A DNA stretch of 64,000 bases from Proteiniclasticum sp043951855 (GCF_043951855.1 NZ_JBINJW010000012.1:1-64000), one strand, 5' to 3'. Positions 42,796 to 52,391 are shown, numbered from the stretch's first letter. Numbers and translations: made by a program. The notes: generated from the sequence alone by a model not told the origin.

Positions 42796-44407
42796 GCTCA
42801 GCAAATCAAAGAAACCTGTAACAAAGAAACCAGACAGCAGAATCGACCATTTTTTTGCTTCTCTGGATAACCTGATACGCGCAAAAATCAGCAGTAACAT
42901 TCAGCTGGAGCTGATTTTCGCTGTTGCTTTTTGTCTGGTTTTAGCATTTCTCGCCTATAACATCACTTTCAATATGACCAGAAAGGTCACTTACCAGCAG
43001 TCCATCTCCTATGAACAGGGGATTGATGACATTTCCTCCTCTGCAGAAGATATCGCCGAACGCATGCTGAATGATCTGAGATATAAGGAAGAAGAGGAAA
43101 TAACGGATGAAATGAGACAGAATGCACGTTACCCCTCTGAAAACAACGCCGACGCCAAACAGTTCAACATGCATAACGCCATGGAGAATCTCATAGAGGA
43201 TTTCTCAAGAACCAGCACGCTGAAAGTTCTGGTGACAGATCTGTCCGGGAACATGATCTATAAGACCGAAAATGTCATGGAAAATTCCGTAGATATCTTC
43301 AATGTCATCAAGTCCGCTTATGACATCGATTTTTATCGTCGTGATAATATAGACAGCCAGTCTGCCGGGGAGCTTGTTTTCGTCTATCCGATGAACTTCC
43401 TGAATAATGACATTTACCTGATCATCAAAGACACCCCTATAGCCGATATTCAGACTACTCCCACCTATAGCTATAACAGTTCTTTGGCTCTCTTCATCGC
43501 ATTCCTGTTTTTCATTTCAGGATTTCTCATTCTGACAAAGAACAAGATGGATTACATCCAGGAGCTATCCAACACCGTCAGGATCATTTCCACAGGCAAC
43601 CTGAAATACACAGCGCCTGTGAAGGGAAACGATGAGCTCACCCATCTGGCGAAAAGCATCAATATCATGGCCAGGGACATTGATCAGAAAATCGAGGAAG
43701 AAAGGAATCTGGAGAAGACAAAACAGGAACTCATAACAAATGTATCTCATGACCTGAGAACCCCGCTGACTTCCATCATCGGGTATCTGGGCCTGGCAAA
43801 GTCACCCCGGATCTCACACGAACAGAAGGATGATTATATCGAGATCGCCTATTCCAAGTCGGAACGGCTGAAACAGCTGATCAATGAACTTTTCGAGTAT
43901 ACGAAGCTTCAAAGCCCTGACAATAAACCAAACTTCACCGCAGTGAATCTTGTGGATCTTCTGGATCAGCTCATTGAGGAAATGATTCCCATGGCGGAAG
44001 AAAATGGTCTGACCATCAGTAAAGTCATCGCAACAAAAGACATTGTATTGTATGCAGATGTACCACAGATTGTAAGGCTTTTCGAAAACCTTATCTCAAA
44101 CGCGATAAAATACACCCATACCGATGAGCCGATTCTCTTGACGGTCAAAGGGATTGACGCAGACAACTTTGCAACCATCTCACTGGAAAATGCCATTGAT
44201 GGAATCAGCGATGAAGAGATCAATAAAATGTTTGAACGATTTTATCGGCTGGAAAAATCACGTTCAAGCGAGACTGGCGGAAGCGGCTTGGGACTTGCGA
44301 TTTCCGAGAGCATCGTTCATATGCACGGTGGTCAGATTTACGCGGAGAAATTGAGTGAAAGCAGAATTTCCATCACCGTGAAATTGCCGATTCTCTCCAA
44401 TTCATAA
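42785..44407 (+). CDS. Sensor histidine kinase
   Basis: 540-aa membrane sensor starting at a TTG inside the response-regulator gene. TM1 about 42-62, an extracytoplasmic sensor domain of ~170 residues, TM2 about 235-255, HAMP, then the HisKA H-box NVSHDLRTPLTS with phospho-His near 322. HATPase N-box LISNAIKYT and G-box GSGLGLAIS follow. Overlap with the regulator gene indicates translational coupling and partnership. Confidence 0.93.
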   Translation: MKNRLSKSKKPVTKKPDSRIDHFFASLDNLIRAKISSNIQLELIFAVAFCLVLAFLAYNITFNMTRKVTYQQSISYEQGIDDISSSAEDIAERMLNDLRYKEEEEITDEMRQNARYPSENNADAKQFNMHNAMENLIEDFSRTSTLKVLVTDLSGNMIYKTENVMENSVDIFNVIKSAYDIDFYRRDNIDSQSAGELVFVYPMNFLNNDIYLIIKDTPIADIQTTPTYSYNSSLALFIAFLFFISGFLILTKNKMDYIQELSNTVRIISTGNLKYTAPVKGNDELTHLAKSINIMARDIDQKIEEERNLEKTKQELITNVSHDLRTPLTSIIGYLGLAKSPRISHEQKDDYIEIAYSKSERLKQLINELFEYTKLQSPDNKPNFTAVNLVDLLDQLIEEMIPMAEENGLTISKVIATKDIVLYADVPQIVRLFENLISNAIKYTHTDEPILLTVKGIDADNFATISLENAIDGISDEEINKMFERFYRLEKSRSSETGGSGLGLAISESIVHMHGGQIYAEKLSESRISITVKLPILSNS

Positions 44408-44531
44408 GAGAATTTACGCATTTTCTTTATGTTTCTCGTAAATCATAATATAATACTAGTATTGATTCACTTAGGTATCCAGTTGACTTAGAACAAGTGA
44501 GCATAAATACACTCATCGGAGGCATTTTTAC

Positions 44532-45659
44532 ATGAATATTGTTAAAGGAATTTTCAACAAGAAGTTTATATTTTTCTACAGCTTCCTGTTGCTGTTAATT
44601 GTATTCTTATACTTTAACAACCGGTATGACAAGATGGAAATCACTTATGCCATCATTTACATTATTTTCGGAATGATGATATCTCTTTTCTATATTCTGA
44701 AGGACTACATCTATTCACCAGACCGGCTGAATTACAAACAGGTCATAATGGAAGACGCTCTTTTCAATCATAAAGGTGAAATCATCGAAGAATTCGAAGC
44801 TTATCCTTTATATCGCGAATTCGTCACTTTTCATCTGAACAGAACATCAGAAGATCCTTACAGTGATACGGTCACTTCCATTCAGGCTGTAAAATACCTG
44901 AACAATAAAATGGTTGATTCACTGTTTATTCCCATAGCACCTGCTGATCCCCTTCTTAAGAAATACACAATCCCTCTCAATCAGGCCGTGGGACGTTTCT
45001 TAAGATATGCAGGCGATCTACCGATCATCATTTACAATCAGCCTTTCACCCATACCTATCTGAACATCAAGCTGGATAAAGAAGTGCATATTTCATTCAT
45101 CGATGCAATGAAAATGAGCAAGGATCTTTACGGCATCACCAATAAGCCCCTTGGACATATACAGAAGTATCTGAGACTGTATAATCTCGGTAGCGATCAG
45201 GTGGCCGGTGCGAAGGTCATCGGAGCGATTTACCTGGATTATATCTACACCGTATCAAAATACAGAACGAAACAGGCGAGAATCATGGCCAGAAAAGGAC
45301 AGAAAATGACGGCTCAGCCTTTACCGGAAAAAGCACCAGAAACCATCCGACTGACTTCTTCCGATAAAGACGCCAAGCTGAACGGCTCTGCCCGTTCTCA
45401 AACTACATCGACACCCGAATCCATCGAAAAAAACGCAAAAGAAGACACACCTTTCCACTTCGATGAAAAGATAACAGAACAAGAAAGGCAACTCACCTCC
45501 CATAATGATGTCAAAGAAGAGAAAGATACGAAAAACAGACTGAACCTTATCGGCAAAACAATAAGTCAGAAAGCCGCAGACAGCATCACACACCTGAAGA
45601 AGATATTCAGCGGTAAGGAAGATACCCTAAGCGACAAGAAGCCCGATCCTAGAGACTGA
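44532..45659 (+). CDS. Membrane-anchored DnaQ-like exonuclease-fold protein, catalytically dead (tentative)
   Basis: 375 aa, not a recognised family by simple inspection. Two N-terminal membrane helices (11-29, 37-57), a cytoplasmic globular region (~85-245), and a charged low-complexity tail (~255-375). The globular region follows the order of a DEDDh 3'-5' exonuclease. FVTFHLNRT (98-105) stands for the FDxETT strand, then a Glu-poor strand. PIIIYNQPFTHTYL (164-177) stands for VAHNAxFD, and QVAGAKVIGAIYL (223-235) for the HxAxxDAxAT helix. All catalytic positions are changed (His101, Asn103, Thr173, Gln223, Lys228). SD CGGAGG precedes the ATG. It lies 16 bases before acylphosphatase in an operon. 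The fold call is my inference. Confidence 0.5.
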   Translation: MNIVKGIFNKKFIFFYSFLLLLIVFLYFNNRYDKMEITYAIIYIIFGMMISLFYILKDYIYSPDRLNYKQVIMEDALFNHKGEIIEEFEAYPLYREFVTFHLNRTSEDPYSDTVTSIQAVKYLNNKMVDSLFIPIAPADPLLKKYTIPLNQAVGRFLRYAGDLPIIIYNQPFTHTYLNIKLDKEVHISFIDAMKMSKDLYGITNKPLGHIQKYLRLYNLGSDQVAGAKVIGAIYLDYIYTVSKYRTKQARIMARKGQKMTAQPLPEKAPETIRLTSSDKDAKLNGSARSQTTSTPESIEKNAKEDTPFHFDEKITEQERQLTSHNDVKEEKDTKNRLNLIGKTISQKAADSITHLKKIFSGKEDTLSDKKPDPRD

Positions 45660-45675
45660 TCAAGGTGGTGAAACC

Positions 45676-45948
45676 ATGAAACGTTACTTTATTATTTTCA
45701 CAGGACGCGTACAAGGAGTCGGATTCAGATATCACACCTATGAACTGGCACAATCATTAGGTCTTACCGGAAAGGTGAGAAATCTCATGAACGGAGATGT
45801 GGAAGTTGAAGTTCAAGGCACCGACGAAACCTTCAATAAATTTCTTGGAGGAATACTCAAAGGAAACGGGTTCATAAAAGTCACAGATTACGCCATGAAA
45901 GAAATCCCGGTTGTACCTTCAGAAAAATCCTACAAGATCACTGGATAG
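45676..45948 (+). CDS. acyP: Acylphosphatase
   Basis: 90-aa enzyme hydrolysing acyl phosphates such as carbamoyl- or acetyl-phosphate. Signature GRVQGVGFR with the phosphate-binding Arg18, and the catalytic Asn36 in KVRNLMNGDVEV. AAGGTGGTG SD. Downstream partner of the membrane-anchored protein gene and ended by a clear terminator. Confidence 0.94.
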   Translation: MKRYFIIFTGRVQGVGFRYHTYELAQSLGLTGKVRNLMNGDVEVEVQGTDETFNKFLGGILKGNGFIKVTDYAMKEIPVVPSEKSYKITG

Positions 45949-45958
45949 ACTGAAACTC

Positions 45959-45986
45959 AAAAGCACTCACATGCGAGTGCTTTTTT
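45959..45986 (+). terminator. Acylphosphatase operon terminator
   Basis: AAAAGCACTC/GAGTGCTTTT stem, six-base loop, T6. Confidence 0.92.
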
Positions 45987-46072
45987 CTTGTCCTGATATG
46001 ACTGGCAGAGACAGATCCACTGCTATATAATATAATCATAGCGATTATGAAGTGGAAGAAAGAGGTGTTCAG

Positions 46073-46315
46073 ATGGATAACCCAGTTAAAGCCGGTAATG
46101 AACCTGTCCTGATTGAGCTGAAAAGCGGAAAAAGCATATGGTGGTGTGCCTGTGGAAGAAGTGAAGCACAGCCATTCTGTGATGGCAGCCACAAAGGGAC
46201 AACTGAAATCATGCCCCTGCTCTTTACCCCTGAAAAAGATGAATCCGCCTATCTCTGCACATGCAAGAGGACAAAGACTCCTCCCTATTGTGATGGTTCT
46301 CACCTTGAAACGTAA
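46073..46315 (+). CDS. CDGSH iron-sulfur domain protein (tandem)
   Basis: 80 aa containing two CDGSH [2Fe-2S] sites: C25-x-C27 with C36 and H40 (CACGRSEAQPFCDGSH), and C62-x-C64 with C73 and H77 (CTCKRTKTPPYCDGSH). Each uses the typical three-Cys, one-His ligation. Soluble, with no N-terminal anchor. The frame opens at 46052, but GAGGTG stands five bases before the ATG at 46073. Family members are thought to act in electron or cluster transfer; the bacterial role is unclear. A TATAAT lies at 46026-46031. Confidence 0.93.
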   Translation: MDNPVKAGNEPVLIELKSGKSIWWCACGRSEAQPFCDGSHKGTTEIMPLLFTPEKDESAYLCTCKRTKTPPYCDGSHLET

Positions 46316-46332
46316 AACTGACGAAAAGAGAG

Positions 46333-46354
46333 GAACCTCTCAGGAGGTTCTTTT
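46333..46354 (+). terminator. Terminator of the CDGSH gene
   Basis: GAACCTC/GAGGTTC stem with four-base loop and T4. Confidence 0.8.
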
Positions 46355-46454
46355 CTATTGCAGCGCAGCACGTTTCGCCCGTATGAACGCTCACTGATAG
46401 TTACAGAAATAACAATTTTTGATTTTAGGGGTATTCAACTTTCGTATTACACGT

Positions 46455-46460
46455 TATAAT
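46455..46460 (+). promoter_or_regulatory. glmS promoter (-10 box)
   Basis: TATAAT at 46455-46460; the -35 region is poor. Predicted start near 46467, about 40 nt before the ribozyme cleavage site. Confidence 0.5.
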
Positions 46461-46507
46461 AGTTCGGTAAGGCTTAATGAATATTGAAATTTCAAGTTGT
46501 TGAAATA

Positions 46508-46655
46508 GCGCCAGAACCTATGATCTCATAGGTTGACGAGGACGAAGTTATCGAAAATTCGGCGGATGCTTCGCGGTATACACTACCGATAAATGTCAGG
46601 AGAAATACAGGAAGCGATTCCTGGGACAATCCTGCAGGGTGTATTAAGCCTTCCT
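46508..46655 (+). ncRNA. glmS self-cleaving ribozyme
   Basis: Glucosamine-6-phosphate-activated ribozyme in the glmS leader. The conserved core is legible: AGCGCCAGAACC at the cleavage site (scissile bond between A46507 and G46508), a P2 arm CCTATGA/TCATAGG, GTTGACGAGGACGAAG, TTATCGAAAATTCGGCGG, ATGCTTCGCGG, and the P3/P4 region to about 46655. Cleavage in the presence of GlcN6P exposes the mRNA to decay and lowers GlmS. Confidence 0.95.
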
Positions 46656-46683
46656 AAAAATAATTTAGAGAGGGTGTTTTTTT

Positions 46684-48510
46684 ATGTGTGGAATTGTAGG
46701 TTATCTTGGTAACAGAGACGTTGTGGAGGTGCTCATCAGCGGTCTTTCAAGACTGGAGTACAGAGGTTACGACTCAGCAGGAATTTCGATCATGGAAGAC
46801 GGAAAAGTCTCCATCGTCAAAGCTCAAGGGAGATTGAAGAATCTGGAGGAAAAACTAAGCGGCAGCAGCCTGAAAGGTCAGATGGGTATCGGACATACGC
46901 GCTGGGCTACGCATGGTGCTCCTTCCGATGAGAATTCACATCCCCATAACAGCAACAATAATAGAATTTCTGTGGTCCATAACGGTATTATCGAGAACTA
47001 CATGGAACTGAAAGACAAGCTGGTGAAGCTTGGTTATGAATTTCTGTCTGATACGGATACCGAAGTGATTCCGAACCTCATCGACTTTCACTACAATGGA
47101 GATCTCCTTGACGCTGTCAGAGAGACAACAAAGGAACTGAAAGGAAGCTATGCATTAGGCGTAGTATCCATCGATGAACCAGACAGAATCGTCGCAACAA
47201 GAAAAGACAGTCCCCTGGTTGTCGGATTGGGTGATGGTGAATATTTCATCGCATCCGATGTACCAGCGGTACTGAACTATACAAAAGAATTCGTTTATCT
47301 CAACGATGGTGAATTCGCTGTGCTAATGAAGGATGAACTCGCCTTCTACACGAAAACTGGAGAAAAAGTGGAAAGAGAAAGCACAGAAATCACATGGAGT
47401 GCGGAGTCAGCTGAAAAAGGCGGTTATGCCCACTTCACCATCAAGGAAATCTACGAGCAGCCTAAAGCCCTGAAAGATACAATGACTTCAAGAATCATCC
47501 CAGGTGAGAAAATCAGACTGGACGATATTCATATCAGCAGAGATATGCTCACTAATTATTCCAGAATCTATATTGTCGCCTGTGGAACCGCATATCATGC
47601 AGGACTCATCGGTAAGGTTGCCATTGAAAACCTGGCCAGAATCCCTGTGGAAGTGGACGTGGCATCGGAATTCAGATACAGAAATCCTATCATAGATAAT
47701 AAAACACTTCTGATCACCATCAGTCAGTCCGGAGAAACCGCCGATACACTGGCTGTTCTGAGAGAGTCTCAGACCAAGGGTGCCAGAGTCATCGCCATTA
47801 CGAATGTAGTGGGAAGCTCCATCGCGCGTGAAGCGGATGATGTCTTCTATACCTGGGCTGGACCAGAAATCGGAGTGGCTTCCACCAAAGCATACCTGAC
47901 CATGCTCGTGGCAGTATACAGCATCGCCATCCAGTTTGCGGAACTTCAAGGCACTCAGGAAACTTCCTACCTTGAAGAAATCAAGAAGGAAATGCTTACA
48001 CTCCCAGAAAAAGTTGCCCGTATTTTGGAAGATACAACTAAAATCGAGCATTTTGCAGACAGAATTCATGAGGAAAAAGACGTATTCTATCTCGGAAGAG
48101 GACTGGATTATCAGATTGCAGTGGAAGCCTCCCTCAAGCTGAAAGAACTCTCCTACATCCACTCAGAAGCGTATCCTGGCGGGGAGCTGAAGCATGGTTC
48201 CATCGCACTCATCGAGGAAGGAATTTCCGTCATCACGTCACTGACACAGAGAGATCTCTTCGAAAAAATGCAGAGCAACATCAAGGAAGTGGTCTCCAGA
48301 GGTGCCAAGGTCATGGCAATCACCTATGAAGACAACCAGGAAGTGGAGAAGTACTCCGATGAAGTAATCTACATTCCAAACACCATGGACATCATCGCAC
48401 CGATCCTTGCAGTAGTGCCAACGCAGCTTCTTGCATACTACGTTTCCCTTTATAAGGGTCTGGATGTGGATAAGCCAAGAAATCTGGCCAAGTCTGTTAC
48501 TGTAGAATAG
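46684..48510 (+). CDS. glmS: Glutamine-fructose-6-phosphate aminotransferase (isomerizing)
   Basis: First enzyme of UDP-GlcNAc synthesis. 608 aa: N-terminal class II glutaminase with nucleophile Cys2 (MCGIVGYLG), two SIS sugar-isomerase domains (SQSGETADTLAVLR in the first), and the invariant C-terminus PRNLAKSVTVE. A GAGGGTG SD lies eight to ten bases before the ATG. Feedback controlled through the ribozyme upstream. Ends at a 23-bp terminator. Confidence 0.98.
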   Translation: MCGIVGYLGNRDVVEVLISGLSRLEYRGYDSAGISIMEDGKVSIVKAQGRLKNLEEKLSGSSLKGQMGIGHTRWATHGAPSDENSHPHNSNNNRISVVHNGIIENYMELKDKLVKLGYEFLSDTDTEVIPNLIDFHYNGDLLDAVRETTKELKGSYALGVVSIDEPDRIVATRKDSPLVVGLGDGEYFIASDVPAVLNYTKEFVYLNDGEFAVLMKDELAFYTKTGEKVERESTEITWSAESAEKGGYAHFTIKEIYEQPKALKDTMTSRIIPGEKIRLDDIHISRDMLTNYSRIYIVACGTAYHAGLIGKVAIENLARIPVEVDVASEFRYRNPIIDNKTLLITISQSGETADTLAVLRESQTKGARVIAITNVVGSSIAREADDVFYTWAGPEIGVASTKAYLTMLVAVYSIAIQFAELQGTQETSYLEEIKKEMLTLPEKVARILEDTTKIEHFADRIHEEKDVFYLGRGLDYQIAVEASLKLKELSYIHSEAYPGGELKHGSIALIEEGISVITSLTQRDLFEKMQSNIKEVVSRGAKVMAITYEDNQEVEKYSDEVIYIPNTMDIIAPILAVVPTQLLAYYVSLYKGLDVDKPRNLAKSVTVE

Positions 48511-48520
48511 AGAAAGAAAC

Positions 48521-48569
48521 ATAATAGAGAAAGGCTCTCAGTTTAAAACTGAGAGCCTTTCTCTATTAT
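48521..48569. terminator. Bidirectional terminator, glmS / MATE
   Basis: Near-perfect palindrome with 23-bp arms centred at 48545 and a minimal loop, between convergent genes. Confidence 0.93.
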
Positions 48570-48618
48570 CTGCATTCTGCTTCACACGTATATTTCATAT
48601 TACCTGGCACAGCCCGGT

Positions 48619-50040
48619 TTATCTGATCCTGATATATTTCCATTTATTCGTTCTGAATCTGCCGTAAACGAACAGATATCTGATGAACTGGTCTGCCAGA
48701 ACCGCCATCCACGCCCCCATGAGTCCATATCCCATGATATTCACAAAGATATGGGCAAGGATGACTCTGAAGCCGAACACCCCTATGAAAGTCGCCACAA
48801 GCGGCCACAAAGTATCTCCCGCTCCACGAAGAGCACCTGCCAGAATAAGCTGAGAGGACTGGAAAGGCTGGACAAGCGCAATGATTTTCAATGCTCTGGA
48901 AGAATTCTCGATGATTACGGGATCATTGGTATAAAGCCCCACAATCTGAGGTCCAAAGAAAAACAGAATCACTGCCATGAAAGTGGAAATCATGGATCCG
49001 ATTTTTCTGGTTTCCTTGGCATATTTCTCCGCACCACTGAGATTCTGTGCACCCAGGGAGCGTCCCACCATGGAAGAGGCAGCAATGCCGAAAGCCTGTC
49101 CTGGCTGAAAGGATAGACCAAGAATGCTGAGAGCGATCTGATGTGAGGCATAGACTACAGTTCCCAGCCCAGCCACAATTCTCACAAAAAGGAGCACACC
49201 GATTCTAAGCGCCAGAGATTCCAGCGACGCCGGGATTCCGACCCGTATCAGATTCTGGATGACCGTCTTGTTGTACTTGAACTTCTTTCTGAAATCCACC
49301 TTCAGAGGACTGTCTCTCCGCACAATGTATCGGATCATGAGAATGCTTGCCACTATATGGGAAAATGCTGTGGAAACAGCCGCTCCTGTAACGCCAAGTG
49401 CCGGAAAGAACAGAAGTCCATAGATCAGCACCGCATTTCCCACCACATTCATTGAATTCACTCTGATATTGATCCTCATAGGAGCCTTTGTCTCTCCTAT
49501 TCCTCTTAGCGCAGCTGTAATCGACATATTGAAGCTCTGGAAAAGATACCCGACCATAATGATTTTAAAGTAGATCCTACCCGCATCGATGGTGTCTGAC
49601 TGGGCACCCATGAACTTCATGATCTCATCCGTGAAGATCAGTCCGAATGTGGATAGTGGAATGGCCAGCATGAACAGATTCAAGAGGATCACATGTTTCA
49701 GCACCGAATCCACTCTATGGTGCTGCTTTGCACCCACATATCTGGCAATCATGGCTGTACCGCCCACGTTAAGCGCCTGCGCCAGCGACAGACCAATGAA
49801 CATAGGCTGATTTGTGATCCCCACAGCAGCAACAGAAGCCGCTGCCAGTGCCTTATCTGCAATCCACCCCAGCATCATCATATCCACCATACCGAACAGC
49901 GAGCTCATGAGCAGCTCAGTCAGTATGGGCCATGCCAGGTGCAGCACATCATATCTTATGGGGTTCTTCACAAAGGAGAAGAAATCCTTCTTCTCCTTAT
50001 CCCTGCTTTCTTCTTCCAGCTTTTCCTTCTCTTCCATCAT
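48619..50040 (-). CDS. MATE family efflux transporter
   Basis: 473-aa polytopic protein, NorM/DinF-type. A charged cytoplasmic N-terminus (first ~25 residues, EEKEKLEEESRDKEKK) is followed by two six-helix halves, each opening with a V-D-M/N-type motif (LFGMVDMMMLGWI near 50 and the repeat near 290). Substrate unknown. SD AAGGAAG. It is more distant from the MATE protein at 2411-3772 than expected for a recent duplication. The 219 bases upstream hold no other gene, only the terminator of the next operon. Confidence 0.9.
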   Translation of the reverse strand: MMEEKEKLEEESRDKEKKDFFSFVKNPIRYDVLHLAWPILTELLMSSLFGMVDMMMLGWIADKALAAASVAAVGITNQPMFIGLSLAQALNVGGTAMIARYVGAKQHHRVDSVLKHVILLNLFMLAIPLSTFGLIFTDEIMKFMGAQSDTIDAGRIYFKIIMVGYLFQSFNMSITAALRGIGETKAPMRINIRVNSMNVVGNAVLIYGLLFFPALGVTGAAVSTAFSHIVASILMIRYIVRRDSPLKVDFRKKFKYNKTVIQNLIRVGIPASLESLALRIGVLLFVRIVAGLGTVVYASHQIALSILGLSFQPGQAFGIAASSMVGRSLGAQNLSGAEKYAKETRKIGSMISTFMAVILFFFGPQIVGLYTNDPVIIENSSRALKIIALVQPFQSSQLILAGALRGAGDTLWPLVATFIGVFGFRVILAHIFVNIMGYGLMGAWMAVLADQFIRYLFVYGRFRTNKWKYIRIR

Positions 50041-50230
50041 CTGTATACTTCCTTACTTTTTCTTCCTGATTGTGATTTCATTAAAACCTAAATCATATTA
50101 TAGCATAATCAGAAAAACAATCTGGCTTACCCAATACACATGATTCCAGGAAGCGTCAGATTTGCCGATTCAGAGTTGTTCTGAAAGAATCAGTAATCAG
50201 ATTAAAGCTGAATCTCAGCTAAAAGCGAAA

Positions 50231-50252
50231 GACCGATGATTTCTCATCGGTC
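50231..50252 (-). terminator. Terminator after the DUF3867-like gene
   Basis: GACCGATGA/TCATCGGTC stem, four-base loop, then TTTCGCTTTT on the minus strand. Confidence 0.82.
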
Positions 50253-50259
50253 AACTGCT

Positions 50260-50796
50260 CTAATAATCATATTCCCTGTAATTTTCACTGATTCGAATCT
50301 GAAGCTTCGCATCATCCAGAAGTTTCTTGTAGGATACCAGAAACTCATTCAGTTCGTTATCCGTAAGATCCACCTGTTTCTCAGATGTGATGACAACAAT
50401 GGTCTTGTTCAGAAATATTGACAGTTCATTCCTGTCATTTCTGATTTCATAGTGGAACCCTGAATATTCTTTCAGCTTCCCCTTGTATTTATCCATGAAA
50501 CCAAGCTGCTTACGGTACTTCTGATAGTCTTCATTGTTCGTCAGATTGTACTGGGACTGGATGTCCTCCATGGATACGCCATATCGTTCCATGAGTCTGG
50601 TCTGGATTTCCATGAACTTCTCATAGGAAATGCTGTTCTTCTCCATGTATTCCATGATCGCCTTATTGATGGATGCAATGGTCTGCTTTCCTGTTCCCAT
50701 TTCACCGTAAAGATTAAAGATATAGGCTTCAAAATCATCTATGTCTTTATCCCTTACTTTATTTTTCAGTTCATTGAAATCTATGACATCACTCAA
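50260..50796 (-). CDS. DUF3867-like protein (tentative)
   Basis: 178-aa soluble, largely helical, acidic protein beginning DVIDFNELKNKVRDKD and containing MEYMEKNSISYEKFMEIQ. This is similar to what I recall of the clostridial DUF3867 family. No catalytic motif, signal or membrane segment is visible. It starts three bases after the GlpA-like flavoprotein stop and shares its transcript, but a functional link is unknown. Confidence 0.6.
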   Translation of the reverse strand: MSDVIDFNELKNKVRDKDIDDFEAYIFNLYGEMGTGKQTIASINKAIMEYMEKNSISYEKFMEIQTRLMERYGVSMEDIQSQYNLTNNEDYQKYRKQLGFMDKYKGKLKEYSGFHYEIRNDRNELSIFLNKTIVVITSEKQVDLTDNELNEFLVSYKKLLDDAKLQIRISENYREYDY

Positions 50797-50799
50797 CGT

Positions 50800-52263
50800 C
50801 TATTCCTCCTCGAGGCTCTTCAGATAATCCAGAAGGTCGGATTTCTGAACACGGTTCACACCACTATGCTCGATATCAAAACCTGGATCAATCTTTTCGC
50901 CATATTCTCTCTCCATGACCTCAATCACTCTTGGCTTACAGAATTCTCCCTGACACCATCCCATACCGGCTCGTGTTCTTCTTTTCACACCATCTACAGT
51001 TTTCACTTTAATACCTCGATGAAGCGCATCCACGATTTCGTCTTCTCTCACCTGTTCACATCGGCAGACGATTCGATCTTCGCTTCCCAGAGGAAGCTCT
51101 ATGAATTTCTTGACGTCCTTCAATGGTTTGAGCGGTTTTTTCGTGACAATGGGTTTTCTGTAAGGATCGAAGTCCTTGTTCTCTTCCCATTCTAAGCCCG
51201 ATTCCTTAAGAATACCTGTAACCATTTCCGCAATGGCTGGTGAGGATGTGAGTCCAGGAGACTGGATTCCAGCTACATTGACAAATCCTTTTACTTCCGT
51301 CTCTTCAATAATGAAATCATCCGTTGAGCTTCTGGCACGTATGCCTGTGAAGCTTCTGATGAACTGCTTCGGATTGATTTTATCATACAGCTCCTTCGTC
51401 TGTTCAAATATATTCGCTACACGTTCGATGTGCGTTGAAGTATCTTCACGGTCCGCATCGTCGTTTGCATCTGGTCCTATGAGCAGATTGCCGTAGTAAG
51501 TGGATGCCACCAGAACGCCTTTTCCAAGCTTGGTAGGCAGCTGGAAAATCACTGTGTTGATAGGATCTCCGGTACCTCTTGTAAACAGGATATACTCGCC
51601 GGATCTAGGTAGAATCTTGAAGGTATCTACCCCCACCATGCGTGAAATACTGTCCGCATATACACCTGCTGCATTGACCACATATCTACCTTCATATGCG
51701 CCTTTATCTGTGGTGACCTTGAAGACATCTCCCGTTTTCTCAATGTCTGTGACTTTATTTTCCAGTTCAAGCGTCACTCCGTTCTTGATGGCATTTTCCG
51801 CCATGGCGATGGCCATCTCATAGGGAGAACAGATTCCTGCACCTTTACAGTACAGCGCCCATTTCACATCATCGGTCAGCTCAGGTTCTATCTTTCTGAT
51901 TTCCTCAGGTCCTATGATGGACAAATCATCCAGTCCATTCTTTATCCCATTGGCCATGAGTTTTTCCAGAGGCTCCTTGTCATCTTCTTTGGTGATTACA
52001 AGAGAGCCTGTTTCCTCAAAACCGAAATTGAGCTGACGGTCCAGTTCTTTGAACTGAATTCTGCCTTTATAGCATAATCGCCCTTTCAGTGCTTCATGTT
52101 TCTCTGCATACCCCCCATGGACGATGGCACTGTTGGCTTTCGTTGCCCCCATGGAAACATCGATTCCTTTCTCCAGAATAAGCACTTTCGCTTTTGACTT
52201 TGACAGTTCTCTCGCAATGCTTGTTCCGACAATTCCTGCTCCGATGATAATTACATCATACAT
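50800..52263 (-). CDS. FAD-dependent oxidoreductase, GlpA-like (second copy)
   Basis: 487 aa. N-terminal FAD-binding GAGIVGTSIAREL, the DAO-type oxidoreductase body, and a C-terminal BFD-like [2Fe-2S] domain with cysteines in VCRCEQV and CQGEFCKPR. Family: anaerobic glycerol-3-phosphate dehydrogenase-like enzymes. A minus-strand TATAAT at 52327-52332 and a strong GAGGAGG SD show that it is transcribed separately from the glpA-glpB-DUF1667 operon upstream. Paralogue of 54021-55472; whether it also uses glycerol-3-phosphate is not shown. Confidence 0.85.
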   Translation of the reverse strand: MYDVIIIGAGIVGTSIARELSKSKAKVLILEKGIDVSMGATKANSAIVHGGYAEKHEALKGRLCYKGRIQFKELDRQLNFGFEETGSLVITKEDDKEPLEKLMANGIKNGLDDLSIIGPEEIRKIEPELTDDVKWALYCKGAGICSPYEMAIAMAENAIKNGVTLELENKVTDIEKTGDVFKVTTDKGAYEGRYVVNAAGVYADSISRMVGVDTFKILPRSGEYILFTRGTGDPINTVIFQLPTKLGKGVLVASTYYGNLLIGPDANDDADREDTSTHIERVANIFEQTKELYDKINPKQFIRSFTGIRARSSTDDFIIEETEVKGFVNVAGIQSPGLTSSPAIAEMVTGILKESGLEWEENKDFDPYRKPIVTKKPLKPLKDVKKFIELPLGSEDRIVCRCEQVREDEIVDALHRGIKVKTVDGVKRRTRAGMGWCQGEFCKPRVIEVMEREYGEKIDPGFDIEHSGVNRVQKSDLLDYLKSLEEE

Positions 52264-52369
52264 AACCTTACCTCCTCATTGTTTGACATCTGTTTCTCCT
52301 GTTATGTAAACATTTACTTTTGTACTATTATAACAAATTAACCTGGTTCTGGATATTTTTTATACAAAA

Positions 52370-52391
52370 AATGTGGGTGTCAACCCACATT
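52370..52391 (-). terminator. Terminator of the glp-like operon
   Basis: AATGTGGGT/ACCCACATT stem, four-base loop, T6 on the minus strand. Confidence 0.88.
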
